A DNA stretch of 64,000 nucleotides from Rippkaea orientalis PCC 8801 (lineage in GTDB: Bacteria; Cyanobacteriota; Cyanobacteriia; Cyanobacteriales; Microcystaceae), in the NCBI RefSeq assembly GCF_000021805.1, contig NC_011726.1:868001-932000 (forward strand), in the 5' to 3' direction. Numbering within the stretch: position 1 is the stretch's first letter; the number at the start of each line of letters is the position of its first letter. The notes beneath the pieces were generated by a model. It searched no databases and had not been told where the DNA came from. It worked only from the letters and a program-made list of their open reading frames with translations. Below are positions 27,910 through 37,166 of this stretch, piece by piece. The position numbers and the translations under genes were made by a program.

Positions 27910-29631
27910 TTAAACTTCTCGATCAAACCCAAATTTATCCCGTATTTCAGCATTAAAAAACTGTCCTTTTGAGGGAGCTTTTTCTAACGCTTGATAGAGA
28001 GATTTAGGCACATCATGGTATTGATAAATACTGCCATTGGTAAATTCAACCCTAAGAATTTTTTTGTCAGCATCATAGTCAAACGACTTAACAGCAACAC
28101 TCTGACTTTTTAAGAGAGGAAAGGCAATTACATCCCGAATACTTGGAGAATCAGTTAATAACATAACTAAGCGATCGATGCCAATGCCTAACCCTCCAGT
28201 CGGAGGCATTCCGTATTCCAAAGCAGTTAGAAAATCTTCATCAACTCCTTGTGCCTCTAAGTCTCCAGCGGCCTTTTGTTCGGCTTGTTTTTCTAATCTT
28301 TCCCGTTGATCGATGGGATCGGTTAATTCCGAAAAACTATTGGCTAATTCTCGGCCAACAATGTATAATTCAAAACGTTCTACTAACCCTTTTTTAGAGC
28401 GATGGGGTTTTGCTAAGGGTGAAATTTCTACGGGAAAATCTAGAATAAAAGTCGGTTGAATTAAGGTTTCTTCTACCTTTTGTTCAAAGGCTTCATTCAT
28501 TAATTTTCCGAGAGAAGGACAGTCATCAGGAACGTCTATTCCTGCTTTTTTTGCTGCTTCTTTTGCACTTTCAAAGTCAGTAAAGCTATCAAAATCTAAC
28601 CCCGTTTTTTCTTTAACAATGTCTGTCATTGTCACCCGTCGCCAAGGGGTTGATAAATCAATTTCTGTCTCTTGATAGGTAAGTTTTAATGTGCCTAAAA
28701 CGGTTTGAGCGGCATTGGTAATAAGTGCTTCAGTTAACTCCATCATATCAAAATAATCGGCGTAGGCTTGATAAACTTCGATGGAAGTAAACTCAGGATT
28801 ATGTTTAGTAGAAACTCCTTCATTACGGAAAATTCGCCCCAATTCAAACACCTTTTCAAAGCCGCCAATAATTAAGCGTTTTAGATGCAATTCGGTAGCA
28901 ATCCTCAGATATAATTCCATATCCAAGGTGTTATGATAGGTAATAAACGGACGCGCTTCTGCTCCTCCCGCTTCACTTTGTAAAACAGGAGTTTCTATTT
29001 CGATAAAGCCGTTCTCATCTAAATAACGACGAATAGAAGCGGTAATTTGAGCCCGACGGCGAAAAGTTTGACGAACTTGGGGATTAACAATTAAATCGAC
29101 GTAGCGTTGACGATAGCGTTTTTCTGTATCCGTTAACCCATGCCATTTATCGGGTAAAGGGAGTAAAGATTTCGTCAAAATCGTATAGGTTTGAACCTTC
29201 ACCGAAAGTTCTCCCTTTTCCGTTCGTTTAATGGTTCCTACAACGCCTAAAATATCCCCTGTATCGGTTAATTTTTTCAGGGTATTAAAGGCATCAGTCA
29301 CCTCAGTCATTGAGGTATCAATTTGTTGTTTATCTAAATATAATTGAATGGTTCCGGTTTCATCTTGAAGACTAAAAAAGGCCAATTTTCCGAAGACACG
29401 ACGGGCAATAATTCTTCCTGCGATCGCTACTTCTAGATCAACTTCTTCCCCATCTTTAAGAGTGGCATATTTATCTTGTAAATTGGCTGCCGTATGGGTA
29501 GATTCCCATTTATAGGCGTAGGGAACTAATCCCAATTGTTGCAACTGTTCAACTTTTTCTAAGCGTGTAGCGCGAATTTCTTCTAAACTTGAAGCAGAAT
29601 GAGGCTCTTTTGGGGGTTGATTCGGAGACAT
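27910..29631 (-). CDS. lysS: Lysyl-tRNA synthetase, class II, with KTSC tail
   Basis: The 573-residue class IIb enzyme charges tRNA-Lys. An OB-fold anticodon-binding domain occupies about residues 55-160. The catalytic core has motif 1 ([18 protein letters not shown]), motif 2 ([23 protein letters not shown]) and motif 3 ([26 protein letters not shown]). After about residue 510 a KTSC domain follows ([26 protein letters not shown]), a small module named for its presence on lysyl-tRNA synthetases. The role of the module is unknown. The gene ends 1 bp from the convergent Uma2 stop. Its start is ATG 29631. Confidence 0.97.
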   Translation of the reverse strand: MSPNQPPKEPHSASSLEEIRATRLEKVEQLQQLGLVPYAYKWESTHTAANLQDKYATLKDGEEVDLEVAIAGRIIARRVFGKLAFFSLQDETGTIQLYLDKQQIDTSMTEVTDAFNTLKKLTDTGDILGVVGTIKRTEKGELSVKVQTYTILTKSLLPLPDKWHGLTDTEKRYRQRYVDLIVNPQVRQTFRRRAQITASIRRYLDENGFIEIETPVLQSEAGGAEARPFITYHNTLDMELYLRIATELHLKRLIIGGFEKVFELGRIFRNEGVSTKHNPEFTSIEVYQAYADYFDMMELTEALITNAAQTVLGTLKLTYQETEIDLSTPWRRVTMTDIVKEKTGLDFDSFTDFESAKEAAKKAGIDVPDDCPSLGKLMNEAFEQKVEETLIQPTFILDFPVEISPLAKPHRSKKGLVERFELYIVGRELANSFSELTDPIDQRERLEKQAEQKAAGDLEAQGVDEDFLTALEYGMPPTGGLGIGIDRLVMLLTDSPSIRDVIAFPLLKSQSVAVKSFDYDADKKILRVEFTNGSIYQYHDVPKSLYQALEKAPSKGQFFNAEIRDKFGFDREV

Positions 29632-29747
29632 TGGGATTAATAGTTAAAAAACTCTAAAATTCTTAGCAACAATAAGGGTTAGAATCGCTTGTTTTGGGCA
29701 TCTTAACCGAATTTTATTATAACTTGTCTCCTGAAATTTGCTAACAA

Positions 29748-31439
29748 TTACCAGAATCCTTTCTTCCCACTGGGCATCACAGTACGCCAATTCGTTTTAG
29801 CGGCTTCGAGTTGCGCCGGGGTAATCTGAGCAAAACTGAGATCGGCTCCGCACAGATTAGCCCCCGTTAAGTTGGCATATTTGAAATTAGCCCCATACAA
29901 ATTAGCTCCCCGTAAATCTGCGCCAGTTAAATCCGCATAACCAAAATAAGCCTCACTAAAATTAGCATTTTTGCCATTAAAATCCGTTAAACTGGTACGG
30001 CCAAAATCAGCACGGGATAACTCAGAGCTTTCTAGATTGACGCGACTCAGACAAGAATTATAAAAACTAATCCCCGGTAGATTGGCTTGATGGAGATCTA
30101 AATTCTCTAACTTTTGTTGGGCAAAATCCCGCCGCCCTTGTTGATAGGCTGATAGTAAGGTTTTTGTCTTCCATTTCGTGGGAGTTTCCACCGTTGTGCT
30201 TTCTGAGGTATTACCCCGGCGTTTTTTAGTCGATTGAGCCATCCCCTGTCCGCCATTGGCTGCCCAGTTTGTGGGTCCTTTAGCAGAGGCAGGGGTTGTA
30301 GCGGCAATGGAACGGGGTTGTTTAACCTCGGTGTGAATCCTTGAAATTGGGGTAGCTTCTGGGGTACGACGATGGGATTGCTTGGCAGAAATTTCGGTAT
30401 TCATGCTTACCCTAGAAATCCCTGTAGAAAACTCTCCCTGACTGCGACCTCCTGACGATAGACCGATTTTTCCACTACTGGTCGGAGAACTAAAACCCGT
30501 AATCATCGTTGTCATGCTGTGCTGCATCCCTTCTTCATAGGGAGCCATCGCTAGGGCATCTAAGACTTCTTCCGCCGACTTGTAGCGATGCTTGACCGAG
30601 ATTTCTAGCATTTTTTTCAACACTTTGGATAGGGAATCACTAATATCTACATAGGGTTCCCAGGCGATTTCTCCTGTATCGGGATCACAACCGATGTCTT
30701 TGGGACTTCTACCAGTTAACAGGTAAACGGCGGTGACTCCTACGGCGTAAATATCACTGGCATAGACGGGACGCATGGCCATTTGTTCGGGAGGCGCAAA
30801 TCCGGCGGTTCCTACGGCAAAAGCGGTAAAGGCGGTTTGGGGGGAGTTATTGCTCGCTACCATCGAATTAACTTGATTTTTGACCGCTCCGAAGTCAATA
30901 AGGACTAGCTTTTTGTCTTTTTGGCTGCGAATGAGGTTGGCAGGTTTGATGTCTCGGTGAATGACTTTTTGAGAGTGAATAAATTGCAGAATGGGTAAGA
31001 GTTCGCTCAGGAATTGTTTAACTCCGGCTTCGGTTAAGGGTCCATTTTTTTTGATTTCTTGGTGCAGGTTATGGCCTTTGATATACTCCTGAACCAGATA
31101 AAATTGCTGATCTTGCTCAAAATAATCCAGTAATTGGGGAACTTGGGGATGAACTCCAACTTGGGCTAGGGTGCTGGCCTCTCGCTCAAACAGTTCTTTA
31201 GCCATTTTGAACACATTGGGATCATCAGTGGCTGGCCGTAGTTGCTTCACGACACAGATAGGTGTACCGGGAAGGGATAGATCGGCTGCTCCAAAGGTGG
31301 CTCCAAAACCGCCTTTTCCTAGGATTCCTAGGGGTTGATAGCGATTATTTAAGCGTAGGGGAGTCCCACAACTCTGACAAACTTGGACGTTGTTAGGGTT
31401 TTTGGGTTGGGTACAGGATGGATTTACACAGTAGCTCAT
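29748..31439 (-). CDS. Ser/Thr protein kinase with zinc ribbon and pentapeptide repeats (SpkB-like)
   Basis: The 563-residue protein begins with a Cys-rich motif (CVNPSC...CQSCG), typical of cyanobacterial SpkB-type kinases. The kinase domain covers about 33-300, with GKGGFGATF, the lysine in VVKQL, catalytic HRDIKPANLI and the metal-binding DFGAVK. A low-complexity Ser/Thr linker (about 310-440) is followed by pentapeptide repeats of A(D/N)LxG type (about 465-545: YADLTGADLRGANLYGANF, then ANLCGADLSFAQ). In Synechocystis the comparable kinase SpkB is linked to oxidative stress; transfer of that role is inference. Soluble, no TM helix. Confidence 0.92.
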   Translation of the reverse strand: MSYCVNPSCTQPKNPNNVQVCQSCGTPLRLNNRYQPLGILGKGGFGATFGAADLSLPGTPICVVKQLRPATDDPNVFKMAKELFEREASTLAQVGVHPQVPQLLDYFEQDQQFYLVQEYIKGHNLHQEIKKNGPLTEAGVKQFLSELLPILQFIHSQKVIHRDIKPANLIRSQKDKKLVLIDFGAVKNQVNSMVASNNSPQTAFTAFAVGTAGFAPPEQMAMRPVYASDIYAVGVTAVYLLTGRSPKDIGCDPDTGEIAWEPYVDISDSLSKVLKKMLEISVKHRYKSAEEVLDALAMAPYEEGMQHSMTTMITGFSSPTSSGKIGLSSGGRSQGEFSTGISRVSMNTEISAKQSHRRTPEATPISRIHTEVKQPRSIAATTPASAKGPTNWAANGGQGMAQSTKKRRGNTSESTTVETPTKWKTKTLLSAYQQGRRDFAQQKLENLDLHQANLPGISFYNSCLSRVNLESSELSRADFGRTSLTDFNGKNANFSEAYFGYADLTGADLRGANLYGANFKYANLTGANLCGADLSFAQITPAQLEAAKTNWRTVMPSGKKGFW

Positions 31440-31599
31440 TAAGCCTCACCGATGTCGCGTTTTCAGACTTTGATCAATCGGATTCAAAAAGTGATCGAGA
31501 TAACTCAGACGAGTCATCTAGGTTTAATATTCCCTAGGATTGTTTAAAAGTAACAGGTTGTGGGCAAAAGTTAGAAAATTTTTCTCTGTACTTAGATGA

Positions 31600-31645
31600 A
31601 GAGGTGGGGAGGTGGGGAGATGGGGGAGATGGGGGAGATGGGGAA
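31600..31645 (+). repeat. G-rich purine tract, candidate G-quadruplex
   Basis: Five G-runs of four or five (GGTGGGGAGGTGGGG then three AGATGGGG-type units) lie in 46 bases of almost pure purine. Repeated GAGATGGGG units are tandem. It directly precedes the tnpB relic. Confidence 0.65.
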
Positions 31646-31926
31646 AATAACTATTGCTGTTGCTCCTCATTATACGTCTCAAAATTGTTCTAATTGTGGT
31701 CAAACTGTCAAAAAAACTTTGTCAACTCGTACTCATCTGTGTCAATGTGGTTGCGTATTAGACAGAGACGAAAACGCAGCAATTAATATTCTTAAACAAG
31801 GATTAAGTACGGTAGGGCATACCGGATCTAAAGCTTGGGGAGAGACTGTCCCTACTTTGATGGAAGAAATTTTATCAAAGCAAACAATCTCGGTGAACCA
31901 AGAATCCACTCGCCTTTAGGCAGTGG
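31640..31926 (+). pseudogene. tnpB C-terminal relic with right-end hairpin
   Basis: Only the end of a TnpB protein remains. It has a zinc finger in APHYTSQNCSNCGQTVKKTL and HLCQCGCVLDRDENAAINIL with the last RuvC Asp, followed by the typical variable tail that ends at 31919. The first two RuvC acidic motifs and the N-terminus are missing. The relic fuses abruptly to the G-rich purine tract. An imperfect hairpin at 31906-31926 (CCACTCGCC TTTA GGCAGTGG) is the element's right end. No tnpA or left end is seen. The open frame from 31596 starts inside the G-rich tract and is unlikely to make a functional protein. Confidence 0.8.
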
Positions 31927-32140
31927 AGTATCAATCTTTTTTATCCAGATTTATTAGTTATTAAGCTGATTAAATTCAATCTAACTGGTGTAACTTCATA
32001 GGCTTTTTATTGATTATTTTTCGCTTTTTAAAAATTAATTTTTTGTCTAAAGTTAATTGATAACTTGGAAATTTGCTAAATTCAATTTTTTTAGGTTAAA
32101 TTATATAAAGTAGGATTTTAACTGTGTGATAACCTTAACG

Positions 32141-34225
32141 ATGACCAACGCTACCGTAACGAAGAATCCCTTACTCATTGGCAGAGGACTTCCTCCTTTC
32201 AATGAAATTCAACCCGATCAAGTAGTTTCTGCCATCACTGAATTATTAGAAAATTTAGATTCCGAATTAACTAAGTTAGAAGGAACTGTTACCCCAACTT
32301 GGGAAGGGTTGGTTGACCCTCTAACGGAAATTGAAGAACGCTTAACTTGGACTTGGGGAATTGTGGGACATTTAATGTCTGTTAAAAATAGTCCTGAGTT
32401 ACGGGAAACCTACGAAACAGTACAGCCTAATGTGGTTCAATTTATCAATAAATTAAGCCAAAGTGAACCGCTATATAAAGCTTTTAAAGCCCTCCAAAAT
32501 AGCGAGGTTTGGAACACCCTAGAATCTGCTCAAAAACGTATTGTAGAAACGGCTATCCGCGAAGCCGAACTCGCTGGTGTCGGGTTAGCAGGAGAACAAC
32601 GGGAACGGTTCAATCAAATTCAATTGGAACTAGCGGAACTTTCAACTAAATTTTCTAATAATGTTTTGGATGCAACCAAAGCCTTTCAACTGAAATTAAC
32701 TACTCCAGAAGAAGTCGATGGTTTACCCGCTAGTTTACTCAGTTTAGCAGCACAAACGGCGCGATCGCAAGGAGAAGAAAATGCGACTCCAGAAGCGGGA
32801 CCTTGGGTCATTACTTTGGACTATCCTAGTTATGTACCCTTTATGAAATACAGCACGAGAAGCGATTTACGCGAACAAGTTTACAAAGCCTTTTTAACCC
32901 GTTCGTCTCAAGGAGATTTAGATAATAATCCTTTGATTGAACGGATTTTAGAACTGCGTCAAGAACAAGCTCAATTATTAGGATATAAGACCTATGCTGA
33001 GGTCAGTTTAGCGCGTAAAATGGCTCCCGACGTGGAAACCGTTGAAAAACTCCTAGAAGAATTACGTCAAGTTAGTTATGAAGCTGCTGTCAAGGACTTA
33101 GAAACCTTAAAAACCTTTGCTAAAACTGATGATTTGCAACACTGGGATATTAGTTTTTGGGCAGAAAAACAACGGGAAGCTAAGTTTAATTTTACGGCTG
33201 AAGAATTGCGGCCTTATTTTCCTTTGCCTCAAGTATTAGAAGGCTTATTTACGTTGGCTAAGCGGATTTTTGGGGTAACAATAACGTCTGCGGATGGTCA
33301 AGCCCCAGTATGGCATGAAGATGTGCGTTATTTCCAGGTTAATAATGAATTAGGAGAAGCGATCGCCTACTTTTATTTAGACCCCTACAGTCGTCCCGCA
33401 GAAAAACGGGGAGGAGCCTGGATGAATGATTGTATTGGTCGAGCAAAAATTCGCCTAGATGGAACATTTTCTACCCGTTTACCCGTTGCCTATCTTATCT
33501 GTAATCAAACCCCTCCTGTCGATGGAAAACCCAGTTTAATGACCTTTGATGAGGTGACAACGTTATTTCATGAATTTGGCCACGGACTACAACATATGTT
33601 GACTAAAGTGGACTATCCTGGGGCATCAGGAATTAATAATGTAGAATGGGATGCGGTGGAATTGCCCAGTCAATTTATGGAGAATTGGTGTTACGATCGC
33701 CAGACTTTGTTCAACTTAGCTAAACATTATGAAACAGGGGAAACCTTACCCGAACACTATTATCAAAAGTTAGTAGATGCTCGTAATTATATGAGTGGTT
33801 CGGCCATGTTGCGTCAATTACATTTTAGTTTCTTGGACTTAGAATTACACCACCGTTATCAACCCAATGGAAACGAAACCCCTAGTCAAGTCCGCGATCG
33901 CATTGCCCAGAATACCACGGTTATGAAACCCTTACCAGAGGATGCTTTTTTGTGTTCTTTTGGTCATATTTTTGCGGGAGGGTATGCCGCAGGATATTAT
34001 AGTTATAAATGGGCAGAAGTTTTAAGTGCAGATGCCTTTGCTGCTTTTGAAGAAGTCGGGTTAGAAGATGAGCACGCAGTGGCAAAAACGGGTCAACGTT
34101 TTCGGGATACAGTATTAGCTTTAGGGGGAAGTATTCACCCTATGGAGGTTTTTAAAACCTTCCGAGGACGAGAACCTAAGACTGAACCATTATTAAGACA
34201 TAGTGGTTTATTACAGGTGGCTTAA
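32141..34225 (+). CDS. prlC: M3 family oligopeptidase A (thimet-type metalloprotease)
   Basis: This is a cytosolic zinc peptidase of about 694 residues that trims short peptides and signal-peptide fragments. The active site HEFGHGLQHM (HExxH) near residue 475 is followed by the distal Glu in GINNVEWDAVELPSQFMENW. The N-terminal helical part (to about 300) is the usual lid region of M3 enzymes. The C-terminal region has FGHIFAGGYAAGYYSYKW with the substrate-binding His/Tyr. A GTG at 32126 opens the frame 5 codons earlier; ATG 32141 is preferred. A terminator lies 10 bp after the stop. It stands just before the zinc island, but no link is implied. Confidence 0.95.
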   Translation: MTNATVTKNPLLIGRGLPPFNEIQPDQVVSAITELLENLDSELTKLEGTVTPTWEGLVDPLTEIEERLTWTWGIVGHLMSVKNSPELRETYETVQPNVVQFINKLSQSEPLYKAFKALQNSEVWNTLESAQKRIVETAIREAELAGVGLAGEQRERFNQIQLELAELSTKFSNNVLDATKAFQLKLTTPEEVDGLPASLLSLAAQTARSQGEENATPEAGPWVITLDYPSYVPFMKYSTRSDLREQVYKAFLTRSSQGDLDNNPLIERILELRQEQAQLLGYKTYAEVSLARKMAPDVETVEKLLEELRQVSYEAAVKDLETLKTFAKTDDLQHWDISFWAEKQREAKFNFTAEELRPYFPLPQVLEGLFTLAKRIFGVTITSADGQAPVWHEDVRYFQVNNELGEAIAYFYLDPYSRPAEKRGGAWMNDCIGRAKIRLDGTFSTRLPVAYLICNQTPPVDGKPSLMTFDEVTTLFHEFGHGLQHMLTKVDYPGASGINNVEWDAVELPSQFMENWCYDRQTLFNLAKHYETGETLPEHYYQKLVDARNYMSGSAMLRQLHFSFLDLELHHRYQPNGNETPSQVRDRIAQNTTVMKPLPEDAFLCSFGHIFAGGYAAGYYSYKWAEVLSADAFAAFEEVGLEDEHAVAKTGQRFRDTVLALGGSIHPMEVFKTFRGREPKTEPLLRHSGLLQVA

Positions 34226-34234
34226 AGATTAATT

Positions 34235-34263
34235 AGGGATCAATGCTTCTTGATCCCTTTTTT
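34235..34263 (+). terminator. Rho-independent terminator of the M3 peptidase gene
   Basis: AGGGATCAA (34235-34243) pairs with TTGATCCCT (34250-34258), loop of 6, and is followed by TTTTT. Confidence 0.9.
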
Positions 34264-34306
34264 CAAAAGTTAGTCAAATTCCCAATTATTACCTAATTCT
34301 AAGTAT

Positions 34307-34696
34307 ATGAAAACAGATACTGACATCTCAGAGGAATCTGATGAGCTTCTAAAATGTCACCCTCATCCCCTAGAAACCGTCCCTTTAACTATTTTTCAAA
34401 ATCAAATTCTCAGCGTTGAAAAAGCGCAACGAATGGCTGAATTTTTCAGTCTAATGGGAGATACCAATCGCTTACGAATTTTATCGCTATTAGCCCATCA
34501 AGAGTTATGCGTTTGCGATTTAGCGGCTATTCTAAACATGAGTGAATCGGCTGTTTCTCATCAGTTACGCACCCTAAAAGCTATCCGTTTAGTAAGCTAT
34601 GAAAAAAGAGGACGCAAGGTGTTTTATTCCCTGCAAGATCATCATGTTTTAGAACTCTATGAATCGGTTGCAGAACACCTTGACGAAGTTGATTAA
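34307..34696 (+). CDS. smtB: SmtB/ZiaR-type zinc-sensing repressor (ArsR family)
   Basis: The 129-residue winged-helix repressor has all the zinc ligands of SmtB/ZiaR. The alpha-5 site is D111, H113, H124 and E127 (DHHVLELY and AEHLDE). The alpha-3N site is C68/D71 with an extra C70 (ELCVCDLA), assisted by the N-terminal KCHPHP. The recognition helix is MSESAVSHQLRTLK. ZiaR-like CVCDLA suggests zinc rather than arsenic. It releases DNA when zinc is bound. The gene is convergent with smtA and their stop codons overlap, unlike the divergent smtA-smtB of Synechococcus. The operator sits upstream of smtA. Confidence 0.88.
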   Translation: MKTDTDISEESDELLKCHPHPLETVPLTIFQNQILSVEKAQRMAEFFSLMGDTNRLRILSLLAHQELCVCDLAAILNMSESAVSHQLRTLKAIRLVSYEKRGRKVFYSLQDHHVLELYESVAEHLDEVD

Positions 34697-34866
34697 CTGT
34701 GGCACTCGCACCCATGATGCGAACAGCCTGCACCATCAGGATGCCCATTGGCACAAGCATCGGAACAATAATATTTTCCGTCTTTTTGGATCGCATCGCT
34801 CAGATCGACGATGCAAACACAGGAACTACAAGCGCATTTCATTTGAGTTACGGTTGCGGCTGTCAT
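34693..34866 (-). CDS. smtA: Bacterial metallothionein (SmtA)
   Basis: A 57-residue protein with nine Cys and three His residues: MKCACSSCVCIVDLSDAIQK, YYCSDACANGHPDG and GCSHHGCECHS. The spacing matches SmtA of Synechococcus, which binds four zinc ions in a Zn4Cys9His2 cluster. It buffers or sequesters zinc in the cytosol. The stop codon (34693-34695) overlaps the smtB stop (34694-34696) on the other strand. A GATATCTCC-type sequence sits before the ATG at 34866, and the SmtB operator lies 49 bp upstream, so zinc induction is expected. Confidence 0.93.
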   Translation of the reverse strand: MTAATVTQMKCACSSCVCIVDLSDAIQKDGKYYCSDACANGHPDGAGCSHHGCECHS

Positions 34867-34914
34867 GATTGATATCTCCTTGGTACTCAGAGAGCATATT
34901 ATTTATAGCTTAAC

Positions 34915-34934
34915 ATCTGAACAGGTATTCAGAT
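34915..34934 (-). promoter_or_regulatory. SmtB/ZiaR operator before smtA
   Basis: ATCTGAACAGGTATTCAGAT is an inverted repeat (ATCTGAA...TTCAGAT) that contains TGAACA-x-TATTCA, the SmtB-family 12-2-12 operator core. It lies 49 bp upstream of the smtA ATG on its promoter side. Confidence 0.8.
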
Positions 34935-34959
34935 ATTAAAATGACGTTTTATTTTTGTT

Positions 34960-35015
34960 GAGAATGATTCTTATTCTTGAAAATAGGCTAAAATAATGAG
35001 AGTGATTATCATTCT
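34960..35015 (+). promoter_or_regulatory. Two Zur/Fur-like boxes before the COG0523 gene
   Basis: GAGAATGATTCTTATTC (34960-34976) and GAGAGTGATTATCATTCT (34998-35015) resemble each other and the box before folE (GAGAACGATTATCATTTT). The core GATTATCAT matches Fur-superfamily sites. The zinc context favours Zur, but the sequence cannot separate Zur from Fur. Confidence 0.6.
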
Positions 35016-35033
35016 AGAAAAAGGATCAAAACA

Positions 35034-36005
35034 ATGGTGATGGTAAAAAGCTTAGAGACTGTTCCTGTAACGGTTTTAACGGGATATCTGGGGGCAGGCA
35101 AAACCACTCTACTCAATCGCATCTTAACCCATGAACACGGCAAAAAAGTAGCAGTTATTGTTAATGAATTTGGAGAAGTTGGCATTGACAATCAATTAGT
35201 TATTGATGCTGATGAAGAAATTTTTGAGATGAATAATGGGTGTATTTGTTGTACCGTTCGAGGAGATTTAATCCGGATTATTAGTAATTTAATGAAACGC
35301 CGTCATAAATTTGATCACTTAGTTATTGAAACAACCGGATTGGCTGATCCTGCTCCCGTCATTCAAACCTTTTTTGTCGATGAGGATATGCGAGAAAAAC
35401 TCCTATTAGATGCCGTAGTAACGGTGATTGATGCTAAGCATATTCAACAACATTGGGAAGCCGATGAAGCCCAAGAACAAATTGCGTTTGCTGATATTAT
35501 TTTACTCAACAAAATTGACTTGGTAAGCCCGGAAGAACTGGATAGGTTAGAAAAGCGACTGCGAGGGATTAATCGCATGGCAAAAATTTATCAAACTCAA
35601 AATACTGAAATTGCCATGAATTATTTATTAGGAATCAAAGCATTTGATCTGAATTATGCCTTAGAAGTTGATCCTAACTTTCTCTCAGAAGATGCTCATG
35701 AACATGATAGTTCTATTAGTTCAGTATCCCTGGTTGAATTAGGAGAACTGGACTTACAAAAAGTGAGCAATTGGATCGGTGAATTGTTAAGAACGCAAGG
35801 AACAGATATTTTTAGAATGAAAGGCATTTTGAACATCCAAGGAATGGCAGAACGCTTTGTTTTTCAAGGAGTACATATGTTAGTTGATGCCCAACCCGAT
35901 CGCCCTTGGAAACCCCAAGAAACCCGTAAAAATGAATTAGTTTTTATTGGGCGTAATTTAGACGAAATGAAGTTAAAAGAGGAGTTTAGAGCGTGTTTAA
36001 TTTAA
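35034..36005 (+). CDS. COG0523 GTPase, putative zinc metallochaperone
   Basis: This 323-residue CobW/COG0523 G3E GTPase has the P-loop [12 protein letters not shown], the metal-binding [13 protein letters not shown] (CxCC) near residue 70, [10 protein letters not shown] and NKIDL. The C-terminal CobW_C domain (about 235-320) has [11 protein letters not shown] and [16 protein letters not shown]. Family members deliver or allocate zinc and other metals to client enzymes under limitation. Two metal-repressor-like boxes lie just upstream, and it overlaps the WD40 gene by 13 bp, so the two form one operon. The His region at EDAHEHDSS is short here. Confidence 0.92.
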   Translation: MVMVKSLETVPVTVLTGYLGAGKTTLLNRILTHEHGKKVAVIVNEFGEVGIDNQLVIDADEEIFEMNNGCICCTVRGDLIRIISNLMKRRHKFDHLVIETTGLADPAPVIQTFFVDEDMREKLLLDAVVTVIDAKHIQQHWEADEAQEQIAFADIILLNKIDLVSPEELDRLEKRLRGINRMAKIYQTQNTEIAMNYLLGIKAFDLNYALEVDPNFLSEDAHEHDSSISSVSLVELGELDLQKVSNWIGELLRTQGTDIFRMKGILNIQGMAERFVFQGVHMLVDAQPDRPWKPQETRKNELVFIGRNLDEMKLKEEFRACLI

Positions 36006-37069
36006 AACCCACTTTACAGACTTTATTTGAACTCCAATGGTCAAGAAAACTCGCAGACTATGTAACTGATTTAAGTTGGTCAAATAGGGATTATTTAGCT
36101 GCAAGTTCTGGGATTGGAGAGGTTTTATTATGGAATTTTAACACGGAAGAAGTTAACTTAATATTATCCCCTGAAGATACCCAAGAAAAATCCATAGATT
36201 GTTTACAATTTTCTGCTGATGGACAATTTTTGGCAGCAGCAGGACAAGAGGGAAAAGTCAGAATTTGGCAGATTCTTCCCGAACTTCAATTACTCAATCA
36301 TTGGGGAAAAGAGGGTCAATGGATTGAACAGTTAGCTTGGCATCCTACCCAGAATTTATTAGCCTTTAGTATAGGACGTTATGTACAAATTGTTGATATT
36401 TTTGCGGAGGAAATAATTGTTACTTTACCCTTTGAATCTTCTTCTGTCTTAGCTATTGCTTGGTATCCTTCAGGAGAAAGATTAGCGATCGCCGGAAATG
36501 GTGGCATAAAAATCTGGAAAAATAACTCATGGGATGAAGAACCAATAGTATTAGAAATGCCCGCCGCTTGTACCGCGATCGCCTGGTCAAATCAAGGAGA
36601 ATATTTAGCAGCAAGTTGTTTAGATAATACCGTCTTAGTCTGGCGTTTTCCTGAAGATAATCCTTGGCGAATGGTGGGATTTGAAGGGAAAATTCGTCAG
36701 TTAGCTTGGTCAACCATTCCCTCAGGAATTGCACCGTTATTAGCAGTTGCGTGTCAGAATACTATTGTGGTTTGGAAAAAACAAAAAACTGATAAAGAAG
36801 GTTGGCTTTCTAGGACATTAATTCACCATGAAGCGGTGATCAAAAATGTCGTTTTTCAACCCAATACTTTATTATTAGCCTCAGTTGGAACTGATGGATT
36901 ATTATTATTCTGGAAAAAAGCCGAACAATTAACTCAATCCTTAGAAGGAGTATCAACAGAATTTTCTCGTTTAATTTGGCATCCTTTGGGAAAAAAATTA
37001 GCCCTAGGAGGAGCAAATGGAGAATTATTGATATTAACTCAATCTACGCGCGGTAAAGGGTTTGGCTAA
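35993..37069 (+). CDS. WD40-repeat protein coupled to the COG0523 gene
   Basis: The 358-residue protein has about seven WD40 blades without other domains. Repeat hallmarks are LLWNF, VRIWQI, IKIWKN, VLVWRF, VVWKK and LLFWKK, with the preceding xxWHPxGxxLA or xxxSxDGQFLA strands. It starts at a GTG (35993) inside the end of the COG0523 gene, so translation is coupled. There is no signal peptide. A scaffold role for the GTPase or its client is inferred from coupling only. The stop at 37069 is followed by the folE promoter within 20 bp. Confidence 0.85.
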   Translation: MFNLKPTLQTLFELQWSRKLADYVTDLSWSNRDYLAASSGIGEVLLWNFNTEEVNLILSPEDTQEKSIDCLQFSADGQFLAAAGQEGKVRIWQILPELQLLNHWGKEGQWIEQLAWHPTQNLLAFSIGRYVQIVDIFAEEIIVTLPFESSSVLAIAWYPSGERLAIAGNGGIKIWKNNSWDEEPIVLEMPAACTAIAWSNQGEYLAASCLDNTVLVWRFPEDNPWRMVGFEGKIRQLAWSTIPSGIAPLLAVACQNTIVVWKKQKTDKEGWLSRTLIHHEAVIKNVVFQPNTLLLASVGTDGLLLFWKKAEQLTQSLEGVSTEFSRLIWHPLGKKLALGGANGELLILTQSTRGKGFG

Positions 37070-37088
37070 AAAAATCTGCTATGAAATT

Positions 37089-37136
37089 TTGACAAGGTGT
37101 ACTCCTGTGTTAAAATTTGAGAACGATTATCATTTT
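37089..37136 (+). promoter_or_regulatory. folE promoter with overlapping Zur/Fur-like box
   Basis: TTGACA (37089-37094), a 16-bp spacer and TAAAAT (37111-37116) form a sigma-70-type promoter. The box GAGAACGATTATCATTTT (37119-37136) covers the likely transcription start just after the -10, where a repressor would block. It closely matches the boxes before the COG0523 gene. Confidence 0.7.
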
Positions 37137-37166
37137 AAAAAATCTAATTACCTTCTAACCTCGTCC

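Noticed and set aside
34581-34796. Minus-strand open frame of 71 codons overlapping smtB and smtA
   Set aside because: Different frame from the metallothionein at 34693-34866, which has all ligands; this one is a shadow.
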